A DNA stretch of 64,000 nt from positions 186,001 to 250,000 of the forward strand of contig NZ_JADPZX010000003.1 of assembly GCF_015712165.1 (NCBI RefSeq), in the 5' to 3' direction. Shown in pieces: positions 40,786 through 49,841 of this stretch (positions within the stretch are counted from its first letter, which is position 1; each line of letters opens with the position of its first letter). This DNA comes from Streptomyces spinoverrucosus. Lineage in GTDB: Bacteria; Actinomycetota; Actinomycetes; Streptomycetales; Streptomycetaceae. Position numbers and translations under genes: made by a program. A model generated the notes under the pieces. The model made no database searches. It was not told where the DNA came from and saw nothing but the letters and a program-made list of their open reading frames with translations.

Positions 40786-41613
40786 ATGAGCAGTCACCGG
40801 CTGTCCAAGAGAGGCCGTTACATCGCGTGGGCCACGACAGGTGTCGTCGTGGTCGCCGGCGCCGGGATCGCGGCGCAGACCTCCATGGCCGCAACGAGCT
40901 GGCCGGCGCAGAAGACGTACACGGGCCGGGCGTTCGACACCTGCACGGCGCCCTCCCTCGCCGCGATGAAGGCCTGGAACAACGGCTTCTACGGCGCCGC
41001 CGCGGTCTACATCGGCGGCAAGAACCGTGGCTGCGCCCAGCCCAACCTCACCGCGTCCTGGGTGAAGTCGGTCAGCGCCGCCGGCTGGAAGCTGATCCCG
41101 CTCTACGTCGGCGCCCAGCCGCCCTGCCAGACCAGCAGGAACCCGGAGAGGTTCACCGCCTCCACGGCAGCGTCTCTCGGGGCGAGCAACGCCAAGGACG
41201 CGATCGCGAAGGCGTCCGCACTCGGCATGAAGCCCGGCAGCGCCATCTACCTCAACATGGAGTCGTACGACATCACGAACAAGGCGTGCAACGACGCGAC
41301 CCTGACGTACGTGCGCTCCTTCACCAAGACCCTGCGGGCGAAGACGTATCGCGCCGGGTACTACGGCTTCAGCAGTTCCAGCGCCAAGGCCATCGCCACC
41401 GCCAAGGACCGGACCGACCTCCCGGGCAACCTGTGGTACGCGCTGTGGAACAACAAGTACACCACCACCGCCGACTGGCCCTGGGATCCCAAGCTGTACA
41501 CCAACCACAGCCGCGCCCACCAGTACATGGTCAACAGCAAGGAGACCCGCGGCGGCCACACCATCACCGTCGACCGCAACGCCTGGGACGCCCCGGTCGC
41601 CATCGTCGGATAA
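40786..41613 (+). CDS. Secreted DUF1906 (glycoside hydrolase-like) protein
   Basis: 275 residues. Signal anchor GRYIAWATTGVVVVAGAGIAAQ, then a TIM-barrel-like DUF1906 domain: YTGRAFDTCTAPSLAAMKAW, AAVYIGGKNRGC, GWKLIPLYVG, AIYLNMESYD and RAGYYGFSSSSAKAI. Family members resemble GH25-type cell-wall enzymes but their activity is unproven. The ATG at 40786 follows GGGGTGGGG, a weak site. Four cysteines could form disulfides outside the cell. Confidence 0.9.
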   Translation: MSSHRLSKRGRYIAWATTGVVVVAGAGIAAQTSMAATSWPAQKTYTGRAFDTCTAPSLAAMKAWNNGFYGAAAVYIGGKNRGCAQPNLTASWVKSVSAAGWKLIPLYVGAQPPCQTSRNPERFTASTAASLGASNAKDAIAKASALGMKPGSAIYLNMESYDITNKACNDATLTYVRSFTKTLRAKTYRAGYYGFSSSSAKAIATAKDRTDLPGNLWYALWNNKYTTTADWPWDPKLYTNHSRAHQYMVNSKETRGGHTITVDRNAWDAPVAIVG

Positions 41614-41659
41614 CGGCTCCAAGAGCCCTGTTGGCCGCCTCGCCCGGCGCTTGCCCGGG

Positions 41660-42280
41660 CTACTCGAACCGCGTCGTGTCGCCCGCCCCGCGCCGTACGA
41701 TCTCGGCCTCGCCCGCAGAGAAGTCGATCACCGTCGTGGGTTCCGTCCCGCAGTCCCCGGAGTCGACCACGCCGTCCAGCACATGGTCGAGCCGGTCCTC
41801 GATCTCCCAGCCCTGTGTCATCGGCTCCTCCTCGTCGGGCAGGAGCAGGGTGCTGGACAGCAGCGGCTCACCGAGTTCCGTGAGCAGCGCCTGGGTGACC
41901 ACGTGGTCGGGGATGCGCACGCCGACCGTCTTCTTCTTGGGGTGTTGGAGCATGCGCGGCACCTCCTTCGTCGCGGGCAGGATGAAGGTGTAGCTCCCCG
42001 GCGTGGACGCCTTGACCGCGCGGAACACGTCGTTGTCGACCCGAACGAACTGGCCGAGCTGCGCGAAGTCCTGACACACGAGGGTGAAGTGGTGCCGGTC
42101 GTCCAGTCGGCGGATGGACCGGATCCGGTCGATGCCGTCCTTGCTGCCCAGGCGGCAGCCGAGCGCGTAGCAGGAGTCGGTGGGGTATGCGATGAGCGCC
42201 CCCGACCGGACACTGTCGGCGATCTGGGCGATGGTGCGCGGCTGGGGGTTGTCGGGGTGCACGTCGTAGTACTTCGCCAT
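41660..42280 (-). CDS. YciO/YrdC family, threonylcarbamoyl-AMP synthase-like
   Basis: 206 residues. The YrdC/Sua5 fold begins with IADSVRSGALIAYPTDSCYALGC, followed by SIRRLDDRHHFTLVC and KKKTVGVRIPDH. YrdC proteins make threonylcarbamoyl-adenylate for the t6A tRNA modification; the YciO branch, to which this sequence is closer, is less well defined. It stands alone. ATG start at 42280. Confidence 0.88.
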   Translation of the reverse strand: MAKYYDVHPDNPQPRTIAQIADSVRSGALIAYPTDSCYALGCRLGSKDGIDRIRSIRRLDDRHHFTLVCQDFAQLGQFVRVDNDVFRAVKASTPGSYTFILPATKEVPRMLQHPKKKTVGVRIPDHVVTQALLTELGEPLLSSTLLLPDEEEPMTQGWEIEDRLDHVLDGVVDSGDCGTEPTTVIDFSAGEAEIVRRGAGDTTRFE

Positions 42281-42343
42281 CTGCCGAGCTTATGCCGGGG
42301 GAGCGGGGGTGGCCGAGCAGACGGGCGGGGCCGTGGTGCCGGA

Positions 42344-42585
42344 TGTCCGGGAATCTCAGTGAGGCGCTGCTCTCCCTCACCGACGGTGAGATGGACGCGC
42401 TCGGCTCGGTCCTCGGCGCGCTGACGCGCACCCTGCACGCCGCCGCCCACCGACGGGCGCGGCGCGGCGTGCATCCGCCGCTCACCGGCCGCGCGACACT
42501 GACACATCCGCCCGCCGTCCCACCCGGCCCCGGACGCTCGCTGCCCCGGACAGCCGTAGACGCTCGCTGTCCCAGGCAGCCGTAG
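42344..42585 (+). pseudogene. Possible C-terminal remnant of a MarR-like protein
   Basis: About 80 codons beginning SGNLSEALLSLTDGEMDALGSVLGALTRTLHAAAH, which resembles the C-terminal dimerisation helix of MarR regulators. No HTH is present and the frame then runs into the minisatellite. It could be decay or chance. Confidence is low. Confidence 0.3.
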
Positions 42586-42779
42586 ACGCTCGCTGCCCCG
42601 GACAGTCGTAGACGCTCGCCGCCCCACCCGGCTGCACACGCTCGCCGCCCCAGGCAGCCGTAGACGCCTGCTGTCCCGGACAGCCGTAGACGCTCGCCGC
42701 CCCACCCGGCTGCACACGCTCGCCGCCCCACCCGGCTGCACACGCCCGCCGCCCCGGACAGCCGCAGACGGCGGGCGCC
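42528..42779. repeat. Degenerate minisatellite, about nine 23-29 bp units
   Basis: Consecutive units vary around CAGCCGTAGACGCTCGCTG followed by CCCCGGA, CCCAGG or CCCACCCGG endings. Full unit boundaries include 42551, 42577, 42603, 42632, 42655, 42681, 42710, 42736 and 42759. Units alternate between CAGCCGTAGACGC and CTGCACACGC heads. The region is intergenic between the YciO-type gene and the PucR-like gene and shows no credible protein. Confidence 0.88.
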
Positions 42780-42964
42780 TTCGCGGCAGCCGTTGCCGGG
42801 ACCGTCCAGGAGGCGGTCACCTGCCCGTTTGTCGACCGTTTCCCGCCCGCGTCGCCTGGTCCACTCCGCGAAAGTCCCGGCCCGCCACCGCTGACCTTGG
42901 GTAAGGTCCCCGACCGATGTGTCCGACGCGGGCGCGCGGCAGACGAGGGAGGCAGGGAGACGAC

Positions 42965-44488
42965 GTGGCCGGCCGAGAGGGCGAGGGCCGTCGCGCTGAC
43001 GGGGCGGACGGCGTGGACGCGACGTGGGCGCAGGAGTTGCTCGACCATCTGCGGCCGTCCGGGCGTGACGTGCGCAAGGTCGTCGCCTGGCTCGCCGCCG
43101 CCGCGCACGCCGACGTGGCGCTCCAGGACGACGCCGGCACCCTCCTCGCCGGTACCCGCACGCCCCTCGACGAGGCCCTCGTCGCCGACATCACCACCGG
43201 CCGGATCGCCTCCGCGGCGCTCCAGGACCACGGACGCCACCTGAGGCTGGTCAGGGTCGAACTCCCGCACCCCGCGACGGCGGGTGTCCTGGCCGTCTCC
43301 CGGCCCGCCCCCTTCGACCGGCGCACCGCCGACATCGTCACCCACACCGCCGGCGTGCTCGAACTCCTGCTGCGCGCCCGCGAGAGCGCGGCGGCCGGAC
43401 ACCGCCTGCGACGCGCCACCTCGGATCTGCGGCTGGCGATCCTGCAACTGCTCATGGTCGAGGACACCGTCTCCGCCCGCCGGGTCGCAGCCGGACTCTG
43501 GCCCGGCCTCCTCGACACGGACACGGCCTGCGTCTACGTCGCCGAGAGCCGCCCCGAGGACCGCGACCGGCTCGCCGAGGAGTGCCTCGCCGCCACCTCC
43601 GAGCAGGCCCTCGTCGTACGCTGCCCGGCCGTCGACGCGCATGTGATCGTCGTGACGCCCGGCGAGGCCGCCGCCGCGGAACTGCGCGCGCTGGTCGGCG
43701 GCCGCCCCCACACCTTCCTCGGCGGCAGCGCATGGCAGAGCCTCGCCCAGACCGCCACCGCGTACGGCCAGGCGGTCAGCGCCCTCGCCGTCGCGCACTT
43801 CCGCCCGGACAAGGCGGCGGTGTACGCCGAACGCACGCACCCCGAACGCCTCATGGACCCGGCGGCGCTCCGCGGCTGGACGGCCCGTGTCCTGCGCCCC
43901 CTGGACGCGCTGGCGCACCACACGCGCGCCGAACTCCTCGCCACCACCCGCCTCGGCCTGGAGTTCACCGCCGTCAACGCGGCCGCGGTCCTCGGCGTCA
44001 GCCGCAACACCGTCCGCGCCCGCATGGAACGCGTCGAGGGCCTGCTCGGCACCGACCTGTCCGACCTCACCGTCCGGGCCGCCGTCCACCTGGCACTGAA
44101 CACCCAGGCCGGGCTCGCCCAGCAACCCGACGGTCAGGGCGGCGCGGACACCCGGCTGGCCGATCTGCTGGCCGGGCCCGCCGTGCACACCTGGGCCGGT
44201 GAACTCCTGCGCCGCCTGGACGGCGACTCCCGGAACGTGCGCCGGACCCTGCGCACCTGGATCGCGGCCGGCGGCAACGCCGAACGAGCCGCTCACCTGC
44301 TCGGCGTGCACGCGCAGACCGTGCGCGAACACGTACGCAGCGCCGAGCCCGTCCTCGAACGGCAGCTCCTCGCCGGGGGCAGCGACCTCTACGAGGTGGT
44401 CCTCGCCCACCTGGCGCTCGGGGACCTCGACCAGCCCGCCCTGCACGGGGCGAATTCGGGCCATCCGGACGCACCTGTGCACGGTTGA
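42965..44488 (+). CDS. PucR-like regulator with two C-terminal HTH motifs
   Basis: 507 residues. A GAF/PucR-like sensory N-terminus (DVALQDDAGTLLAGTRT) is followed by a middle domain and a PucR HTH (NAAAVLGVSRNTVRARMERV). Then comes a second, similar HTH at the end (AERAAHLLGVHAQTVREHVRS). It likely regulates the adjacent conservon/P450 genes or its own promoter; this is by position only. The GTG at 42965 has AGGGAG. Two HTH units in one chain are unusual for the family. Confidence 0.87.
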   Translation: MAGREGEGRRADGADGVDATWAQELLDHLRPSGRDVRKVVAWLAAAAHADVALQDDAGTLLAGTRTPLDEALVADITTGRIASAALQDHGRHLRLVRVELPHPATAGVLAVSRPAPFDRRTADIVTHTAGVLELLLRARESAAAGHRLRRATSDLRLAILQLLMVEDTVSARRVAAGLWPGLLDTDTACVYVAESRPEDRDRLAEECLAATSEQALVVRCPAVDAHVIVVTPGEAAAAELRALVGGRPHTFLGGSAWQSLAQTATAYGQAVSALAVAHFRPDKAAVYAERTHPERLMDPAALRGWTARVLRPLDALAHHTRAELLATTRLGLEFTAVNAAAVLGVSRNTVRARMERVEGLLGTDLSDLTVRAAVHLALNTQAGLAQQPDGQGGADTRLADLLAGPAVHTWAGELLRRLDGDSRNVRRTLRTWIAAGGNAERAAHLLGVHAQTVREHVRSAEPVLERQLLAGGSDLYEVVLAHLALGDLDQPALHGANSGHPDAPVHG

Positions 44489-44615
44489 GTCCTCCCGGCG
44501 CCCGAACGGGCACGGACGCGATTCACAATGAGCCGACCGTGCACGTAGGTTCGAGGCGGGCCGCAGGGGCACGACCGGAACGGGGGACCGGTCGCGCCCC
44601 GGGCGGTTCCCGGCC

Positions 44616-45842
44616 TCACCCCCGCAGCCGCACCGGCACTTCCTGCCAGCCGAACGCGATGAACGACGGCACCTGCCGCAACTCGCCCTCGGCCAGCCGT
44701 ATCTCCGGGAAGCGGTCGAACAGCGCGGGCAGCGCGGTGAGCGCCTCCATCCGGGCCAGCGGCGCGCCGATGCACCGGTGCACACCGATCCCGAACGCCA
44801 GATGGTCGTCCGCGCCGCGCGTGGCGTCGAAGACATCCGCGTCCGGCCCGTAGTGCGCGGGGTCCAGACCGGCGGCGGCGTACGTCGTGATGATGGCGTC
44901 CCCGGCCGGAATGGTGACGTTTCCGACCTTGAGGTCCGTGACCGCGAACCGCAGCGGCAGCGAGGCGATGGACGGGTGCACCCGCAGCGTCTCGTCCACC
45001 ACCGCGTCCCAGCCGATCTCCTCGGCCCGTACCGCGGCCAGTTGCTCGGGCCGCCGCAGCAGGGCGACCACCGCGTTGCCGATCAGGTTGACGGTCGTCT
45101 CGAACCCGGCGCCGATCACCAGCAGCAGCGTGTACAGCAGCTCCTCGTCGCTGAGCCGGTCGCCGTCCTCGTCGCGCACCCGGATCAGCTCGGTGGTGAG
45201 ATCGTCGCCGGGGTGCTCGCTGCGGTGGGCGATCAGCGCGGGCAGCACCGTACCGATCTGCTGCTGCACGAACGCCGCGTGCTCCGGACTCGGGTCGGAC
45301 GTGTCCATGATCGCCGCGATCAGCCGCCCGGTGTCGTCCCGCATCTCGTCCGGCACGCCGAACAGATCGCAGATGATCCGCATCGGCAGCGGATGGGCGA
45401 ACCCGGCCTTCACATCCACCACTTCACCGCCTGCCCCGGCCGTCTCCAACTCGGCGAGCAGCTCGGCGGTGATCGCCTCGACGCGCGGGCGCATCGCCTC
45501 GGTGCGCCGGTGGGTGAAGCTCGGCGAGACCAGCTTGCGCAGCCGGGCGTGGTCGGCACCGTACGTGGAGAGCATGTTGACCACGCCGACCCAGCCCAGG
45601 ATCCAGCCCCAGGAGGGGTGTTCGCCGATCTCGGGCCACAGTTTCCAGTGCAGGCGTGGATCCCTGCTGACCTGCGGGTCGAGGATCAGTTCCTTGAGCA
45701 CGTCGTAACCGGTGGGCGCCCAGGCGGGTATGCCGCCGGGCAGCTCCACGGGCACCACGGGGCCGAGGGCACGCAGCCGGGCGCTCTCGGCGGGGATGTC
45801 GGCGCCGAACGGGTCGAGAGCGATGCGGTCGGTCGGGGTCAC
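44616..45842 (-). CDS. cvnF: Cytochrome P450 (CYP154-like), conservon gene
   Basis: 408 residues. I-helix LLVIGAGFETTVNL, K-helix DETLRVHPS with a normal EXXR, and heme motif LAFGIGVHRCIGAPLARM with the Cys ligand at about residue 357. It resembles the CYP154 family, often found beside CYP157 in Streptomyces conservons. It would monooxygenate an unknown substrate. The GTG start overlaps the stop of the other P450 (GTGA). It is the last gene of the cvnABCDEF operon. No ferredoxin or reductase gene is included. Confidence 0.93.
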   Translation of the reverse strand: MTPTDRIALDPFGADIPAESARLRALGPVVPVELPGGIPAWAPTGYDVLKELILDPQVSRDPRLHWKLWPEIGEHPSWGWILGWVGVVNMLSTYGADHARLRKLVSPSFTHRRTEAMRPRVEAITAELLAELETAGAGGEVVDVKAGFAHPLPMRIICDLFGVPDEMRDDTGRLIAAIMDTSDPSPEHAAFVQQQIGTVLPALIAHRSEHPGDDLTTELIRVRDEDGDRLSDEELLYTLLLVIGAGFETTVNLIGNAVVALLRRPEQLAAVRAEEIGWDAVVDETLRVHPSIASLPLRFAVTDLKVGNVTIPAGDAIITTYAAAGLDPAHYGPDADVFDATRGADDHLAFGIGVHRCIGAPLARMEALTALPALFDRFPEIRLAEGELRQVPSFIAFGWQEVPVRLRG

Positions 45843-47077
45843 GGGCGGTCTCCTGGCTGGTCGGGGGAGCGGGGGGTGAAACGCACGGGCAGCGCGGTGA
45901 GCGACCGGTGGAAGGGACCCGGCCGCCAGGTCAGGCGTTCACGGGGCAGGACGGGGTCGAGGTCGGGCAGCCACTGGGTGAGCCGCTCGATCGCCTCGGT
46001 GGCGATGAGCAGCGTGTGCTGCTTGACCGGGCAGGCATGCGGGCCCGCCGACCACGACAGGTGCCAGGCGTCGCCGGGGCGGCGGGCGTCGCCGTGCTCC
46101 TGCTCGGCGAAGTGCGCCAGCGCGCCGTAGGAGACGACCACCGGCACCGCCGCCCTGATCCACACACCGTGGAAGGAGACGGGTCTGCGGGCGAAGTGGA
46201 TGCCGTAGTTGGCGAGCGGCGTCTCGTGGTGCAGCACCTCCACCACCGCGTCCATGACCGGCCGGGCCCCGCTGGTGAGCGTCGAGTAGTAGTCCGGGTT
46301 GCCGAGGATCCGCGACAGCGCGTTGGACACCAGGTTCGCGGTCGGTTCGTGCCCGGCGCCCAGGGTGAGGAACACCTGCCAGGTGACCTCCTCCGGGGTG
46401 AGCCCCGCCGGATGGTCCAGGAGCCGGCTCGGCAGGTCGTCGCCGCGCTGCTCGGCCTTGGCCGCGATCAGTTCCAGGACGTAACCGCCGAACTCCGCCT
46501 CACCCTCGGCGGCCTCGGCACCGCCCTCCATCATCTTGCCGAGGGCCGCGTTGAGCCGTTCGCTCTGGCTGTCCGGCAGCCCGAACAGGCTGTTGAACAC
46601 CAGCGCCATCAGCGGCCGGGCGAAGTCGGCCACCAGATCGGCCTCGCCGCGCGGCCCGAACCGGCTCACCAGCACATGCACCGCCCGGTGCACCCGCGCC
46701 CGCAGATCGTGCGGTTCGACCAGGTCGAACGTGTCGATGAGCGTGGTGCGGTAGCGCACGTGGTCGGCGCCGTCGGCGAACAGGGTGTTGGGCCGCCAGC
46801 GCATCATGCCGAGGACGGGCGAGTCGTCGGCGACGGTCGCCTCCCACGGCCGGGGGTCGTGCGAGAACGTCTCCGTGTCGTGCAGCAGGTCCAGCGCGGC
46901 CCGCCGGTCGACGACGACGTACGCCGGTACGCCCGGCGCCAGTTCGGCCCAGCCGATCGGACCCTGGGCGCGCAGGTCGGCGTAGTAGCGGTACGGGTCC
47001 AGCGCGAAGCCGTCCTCCCACAGCCGCACGGGCACCGAACGGGAGAAGGCCTGCTGGGCAGGGGGATTTGTCGTCAC
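45839..47077 (-). CDS. cvnE: Cytochrome P450 (CYP157-like) without EXXR motif
   Basis: 412 residues. The I-helix LTLGAGHEPTANLVS and the heme loop WSAGPHACPVKQ (Cys about 349) are present. The K-helix reads AVVEVLHHETPLANY, so the conserved EXXR becomes EVLH (about residue 280). CYP157 proteins of Streptomyces conservons are known to lack a standard EXXR. The function is unknown; it may need its P450 partner. The GTG start overlaps the GTPase gene stop (GTGA). The heme loop also departs from the FxxGxxxCxG consensus (Cys-Pro). Confidence 0.92.
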   Translation of the reverse strand: MTTNPPAQQAFSRSVPVRLWEDGFALDPYRYYADLRAQGPIGWAELAPGVPAYVVVDRRAALDLLHDTETFSHDPRPWEATVADDSPVLGMMRWRPNTLFADGADHVRYRTTLIDTFDLVEPHDLRARVHRAVHVLVSRFGPRGEADLVADFARPLMALVFNSLFGLPDSQSERLNAALGKMMEGGAEAAEGEAEFGGYVLELIAAKAEQRGDDLPSRLLDHPAGLTPEEVTWQVFLTLGAGHEPTANLVSNALSRILGNPDYYSTLTSGARPVMDAVVEVLHHETPLANYGIHFARRPVSFHGVWIRAAVPVVVSYGALAHFAEQEHGDARRPGDAWHLSWSAGPHACPVKQHTLLIATEAIERLTQWLPDLDPVLPRERLTWRPGPFHRSLTALPVRFTPRSPDQPGDRP

Positions 47078-47682
47078 CGGGGCTCCGGAGGGTGGCGGTC
47101 GATCAGATGCTGGACCAGGGCGAGCAGCGCGTCGATGGAGGAGTCGCGGTCCCGGGCGTCGCACGTCACCATCGGTGTGCCCGCATCCAGGTCGAGGGCG
47201 GTGCGCAGCTGTTCCTCGGTGTAGTGGCGGGGCGCGTCCGGGAAGGCGTTGAAGGCGACCGCGTACGGCAGTCCGCTCTCCTCCACCAGCCCGAGCACGT
47301 CGAACGAGGCGTCGATCCGGCGGCTGTCCACCAGCACGAGCGCGCCCAGCGCCCCGTAGGCGATGTCGTCCCACAGCGAGCGGAACCGCTCCTGTCCGGG
47401 TGTGCCGAACAGGTAGAGCACGATCCCGCCGGGCAGGCTGATCCGGCCGAAGTCGATCGCGACGGTCGTCGTCGACTTCTCCCGCACCCCGGCCAGGTCG
47501 TCCACGGTCGCGGACAACTCGGTGAGGTGCTCCTCCGTGTGCAGCGGCCGGATCTCGGACACGGAGTCGATCAAGGTCGTCTTGCCCACCCCGAACGGGC
47601 CCGCGACCAGGATCTTCACCAGTTCGCGGGCGCTGTCGGGCAGGTGGATGCCGCTAGTTGTGCTTGAGGGCGCGGAGGCCAT
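47074..47682 (-). CDS. cvnD: Conservon GTP-binding protein
   Basis: 202 residues. G1 is GPFGVGKTT, G3 is FGTPGQERFRSLW and G4-like NAFPDAPRHYTEE. It belongs to the Ras-like conservon GTPases that act with CvnA-C at the membrane. Its start overlaps cvnC by 29 bp, and its stop overlaps the P450 GTG. The NKxD motif is replaced by NAFP, as is usual in this family. Confidence 0.95.
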   Translation of the reverse strand: MASAPSSTTSGIHLPDSARELVKILVAGPFGVGKTTLIDSVSEIRPLHTEEHLTELSATVDDLAGVREKSTTTVAIDFGRISLPGGIVLYLFGTPGQERFRSLWDDIAYGALGALVLVDSRRIDASFDVLGLVEESGLPYAVAFNAFPDAPRHYTEEQLRTALDLDAGTPMVTCDARDRDSSIDALLALVQHLIDRHPPEPR

Positions 47683-48016
47683 CGGCCACTCTCTTCAGCA
47701 GGTCGGGGTCGAACCGTTCGGCGGGCGGGATCGGCGCGCGGGCGTACGCCAGGTTCCGGTCGACGAGCCCGGCCGCCAGCACCCGCACCGCGGAGACCGG
47801 CAGCCGCAGCAGCGCCGCGGCCTCCACCACCGTCAGCGCGCCGTCGGCCAGCTCGTCCAGCAGGGCCAGCTGAGCCGCCGGGAGATCGGCGGGCGGCGGC
47901 TCGCCGGTGCCGGTGAGCACCGAGAGCCGCTCCAGCTGCGGACGGCTCGGCCGGGCCACGCCGCCCGTCGACAGATACGCGGGAACCAGGGGGCGGCCGC
48001 CTGGGCGGCCGGTCAT
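47654..48016 (-). CDS. cvnC: Conservon DUF742 protein
   Basis: 120 residues. DUF742 features: GRPLVPAYLSTGGVARPS and the winged-helix-like EAAALLRLPVSAVRVLAAGLV. It is a partner of CvnB and CvnD. The ATG overlaps the cvnB stop (ATGA). Confidence 0.95.
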   Translation of the reverse strand: MTGRPGGRPLVPAYLSTGGVARPSRPQLERLSVLTGTGEPPPADLPAAQLALLDELADGALTVVEAAALLRLPVSAVRVLAAGLVDRNLAYARAPIPPAERFDPDLLKRVADGLRALKHN

Positions 48017-48435
48017 GCCGACGGGCCGCCGTCGGCTCCTCGGGGCGCCGCGGCCATCGCCTTCTCGCCGAGCCGCGCCACCTGCGAGTGCACCCGGTGC
48101 GCCAGCAGGTCCAGACGCACCTCGGCGTCCCCGTACGCGGCGACTACGGTGCCGTGGTCCGTCGGCACGATCAGCACGTAGCCGTGGTCGGACTCGATGA
48201 CGACCTGGCGCACCTCGGCCCGCTCCCGGTCGGCGAACGCCGCCGCGGCCGTCCGGCACGCGCCCTGCACGGTGCTGGTGATGGCGGCCACCCGCTCGGC
48301 CGACGGCCGCGACAGCGCGTCGGTGTACCCGGTGACGAGGCCGTCCCGGGTGAGCAGGACGGCGGCCACGACGTGCGGTACCTGCAGGATCGGTTCGAGC
48401 ACCCACGCCGTGTCGCCCGCATCGCGGCTGGTCAT
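48013..48435 (-). CDS. cvnB: Conservon roadblock/LC7 protein
   Basis: 140 residues with the roadblock/LC7 fold (WVLEPILQVPHVVAAVLLTRDG and HGYVLIVPTDHGTVVAAYGD). Such proteins regulate the GTPase of the module. Coupled by ATGA to cvnA. Confidence 0.95.
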   Translation of the reverse strand: MTSRDAGDTAWVLEPILQVPHVVAAVLLTRDGLVTGYTDALSRPSAERVAAITSTVQGACRTAAAAFADRERAEVRQVVIESDHGYVLIVPTDHGTVVAAYGDAEVRLDLLAHRVHSQVARLGEKAMAAAPRGADGGPSA

Positions 48436-49841
48436 CGAGCCGCTCCCCCTTCGTAGTCGGTCTCTTCGTAGTCGGTCTGTTCGGTGTCGCCGGCCGCTGC
48501 GTCGGCCCGCTCGGGCGCGTCGTCCCGGGCGACGGCCCGTGCCGCCGCCGTACCGGACTGCAGCGCGCCCAGCGCGGCCGCGGCCTCCTCGGGCCGCCTC
48601 GCCGGTCCGCGGGTCGCGGACTCGACGGTGGTGGTGGCCCGGGTACGGCGCCGCCGCTGCGGCAGCCCCCCGGAGTCCCGCGGCCCGTCGTGCGGGGCTA
48701 CGGCGCCGGCGGCGTCGTCCGGTTCGGTGCCGTACGCGTGTGCCGGGGCGGGCGTGTCCGGTTCGGCCCGGCGGGTCGAGCGCGGGGCGCTGACCGCGGG
48801 CGGCCGCTCCTCGGAGTCGATCCGGCTCAACAGGTGGCTGTCCACCAGTAGCACCGCGCGGACCCCGCCGTACGGGGAAGGCGAGGAGAGATCCACGCTC
48901 AGGTCGAACTGCCGGGTGAGCTGGCCGATCGCGGCGAGGCCCATGCGCGGCGGATCACCGAGGTCGGTCAGCAGGATCGGCTCGGACCCGGCCACCAGCC
49001 GCTGGGCGCGGGACCGTTCTTCCTGAGTCATGCCGAGCCCGGCGTCGTCGATCGTGACGCACACCCCGTGGTGCACATGCTCCAGGTTGACCGTCACGTC
49101 GGTGTCCGGCGCGGAGTGCCGCAGCGCGTTGTCCAGCAGTTCGGCGGCGATGATCGCGACCGGTTCGACGGCGTGCGACACCAGGGCGGTGCCCGGCTGA
49201 AGATGGTTGTGCATCCGCACCCGGTGGTAACCCGCGAGCCGGGCCTGGCCACCCGTCACCGCGTCCACCAGGTGGGACTCCTCGCGGGCCAGTCCGACCC
49301 ACGCCCCGCACACCACCGCCGCGACCTGCGCCCGGCGCAGCGACTGCTCGTTCTCGTGGTCGAGCTCGAACAGGGTCTGCGCCAACTCAGGGTCGTCGTA
49401 GCGCTGTTGCAGCGCCCGCAGGGCGTCCTGCAGTCGGTACAGGGCCGCCTGGATCTCCCGGGTGGCGCCCCGCATCCCGGCCTGCGCGGCCGCGTCGATG
49501 CGGGTGCGCTGCGAGGTCAGCTCCACGCGCAGCGCGGCCAGGACGTCCTCCAGCGCACCGCCCAGCGGGGTGCCGGTGAGGTGCGGCTGGCGTGGGCCGG
49601 GCACGGTGACGTGCGGACGGTCCAGTCGGCGGGCGGTGGCCGGCATGCGTTGCGCGGCGAGATGCCCGACCTCCGCCGTGAACGCGTGCACAGTGCCTTC
49701 GAGTTGGCGGCGCAATGCGGCGATCTCGGCCTGTTGCCGGGCCTGTTGCCGGCGGGACCGCACCAGCTCGCCACCGAGGGCGAGCGCGGACAGTGTGCCG
49801 ACGGCGAGCGCGCCGGCGACCAGGTCCGGTAATTCGATCAT
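48432..49841 (-). CDS. cvnA: Conservon histidine-kinase-like sensor
   Basis: 469 residues. An N-terminal membrane helix (LVAGALAVGTLSALALGGEL) is followed by a coiled region and an HATPase_c domain: N-box AAELLDNALRHS, G1 DDAGLGMT. No phosphoacceptor His motif is obvious, as is typical of CvnA. A long Pro/Arg-rich tail follows. The fourth codon is TTA, a rare leucine codon read by the bldA tRNA, so translation of the operon may depend on development. ATG at 49841 with only a weak ribosome site (GGAACC). Confidence 0.93.
   Translation of the reverse strand: MIELPDLVAGALAVGTLSALALGGELVRSRRQQARQQAEIAALRRQLEGTVHAFTAEVGHLAAQRMPATARRLDRPHVTVPGPRQPHLTGTPLGGALEDVLAALRVELTSQRTRIDAAAQAGMRGATREIQAALYRLQDALRALQQRYDDPELAQTLFELDHENEQSLRRAQVAAVVCGAWVGLAREESHLVDAVTGGQARLAGYHRVRMHNHLQPGTALVSHAVEPVAIIAAELLDNALRHSAPDTDVTVNLEHVHHGVCVTIDDAGLGMTQEERSRAQRLVAGSEPILLTDLGDPPRMGLAAIGQLTRQFDLSVDLSSPSPYGGVRAVLLVDSHLLSRIDSEERPPAVSAPRSTRRAEPDTPAPAHAYGTEPDDAAGAVAPHDGPRDSGGLPQRRRRTRATTTVESATRGPARRPEEAAAALGALQSGTAAARAVARDDAPERADAAAGDTEQTDYEETDYEGGAAR

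Noticed and set aside
42528..42779. CRISPR array
   Set aside because: Units are contiguous with no spacers and no cas genes are near.
42482..44836. 784-codon minus-strand frame through the minisatellite and PucR gene
   Set aside because: It translates the repeats into low-complexity Gly/Ala sequence and is antisense to the PucR-like gene.
44616..47077. Natural-product biosynthetic cluster around the two P450 genes
   Set aside because: There are no PKS, NRPS or terpene genes; the P450s are part of a conservon operon.
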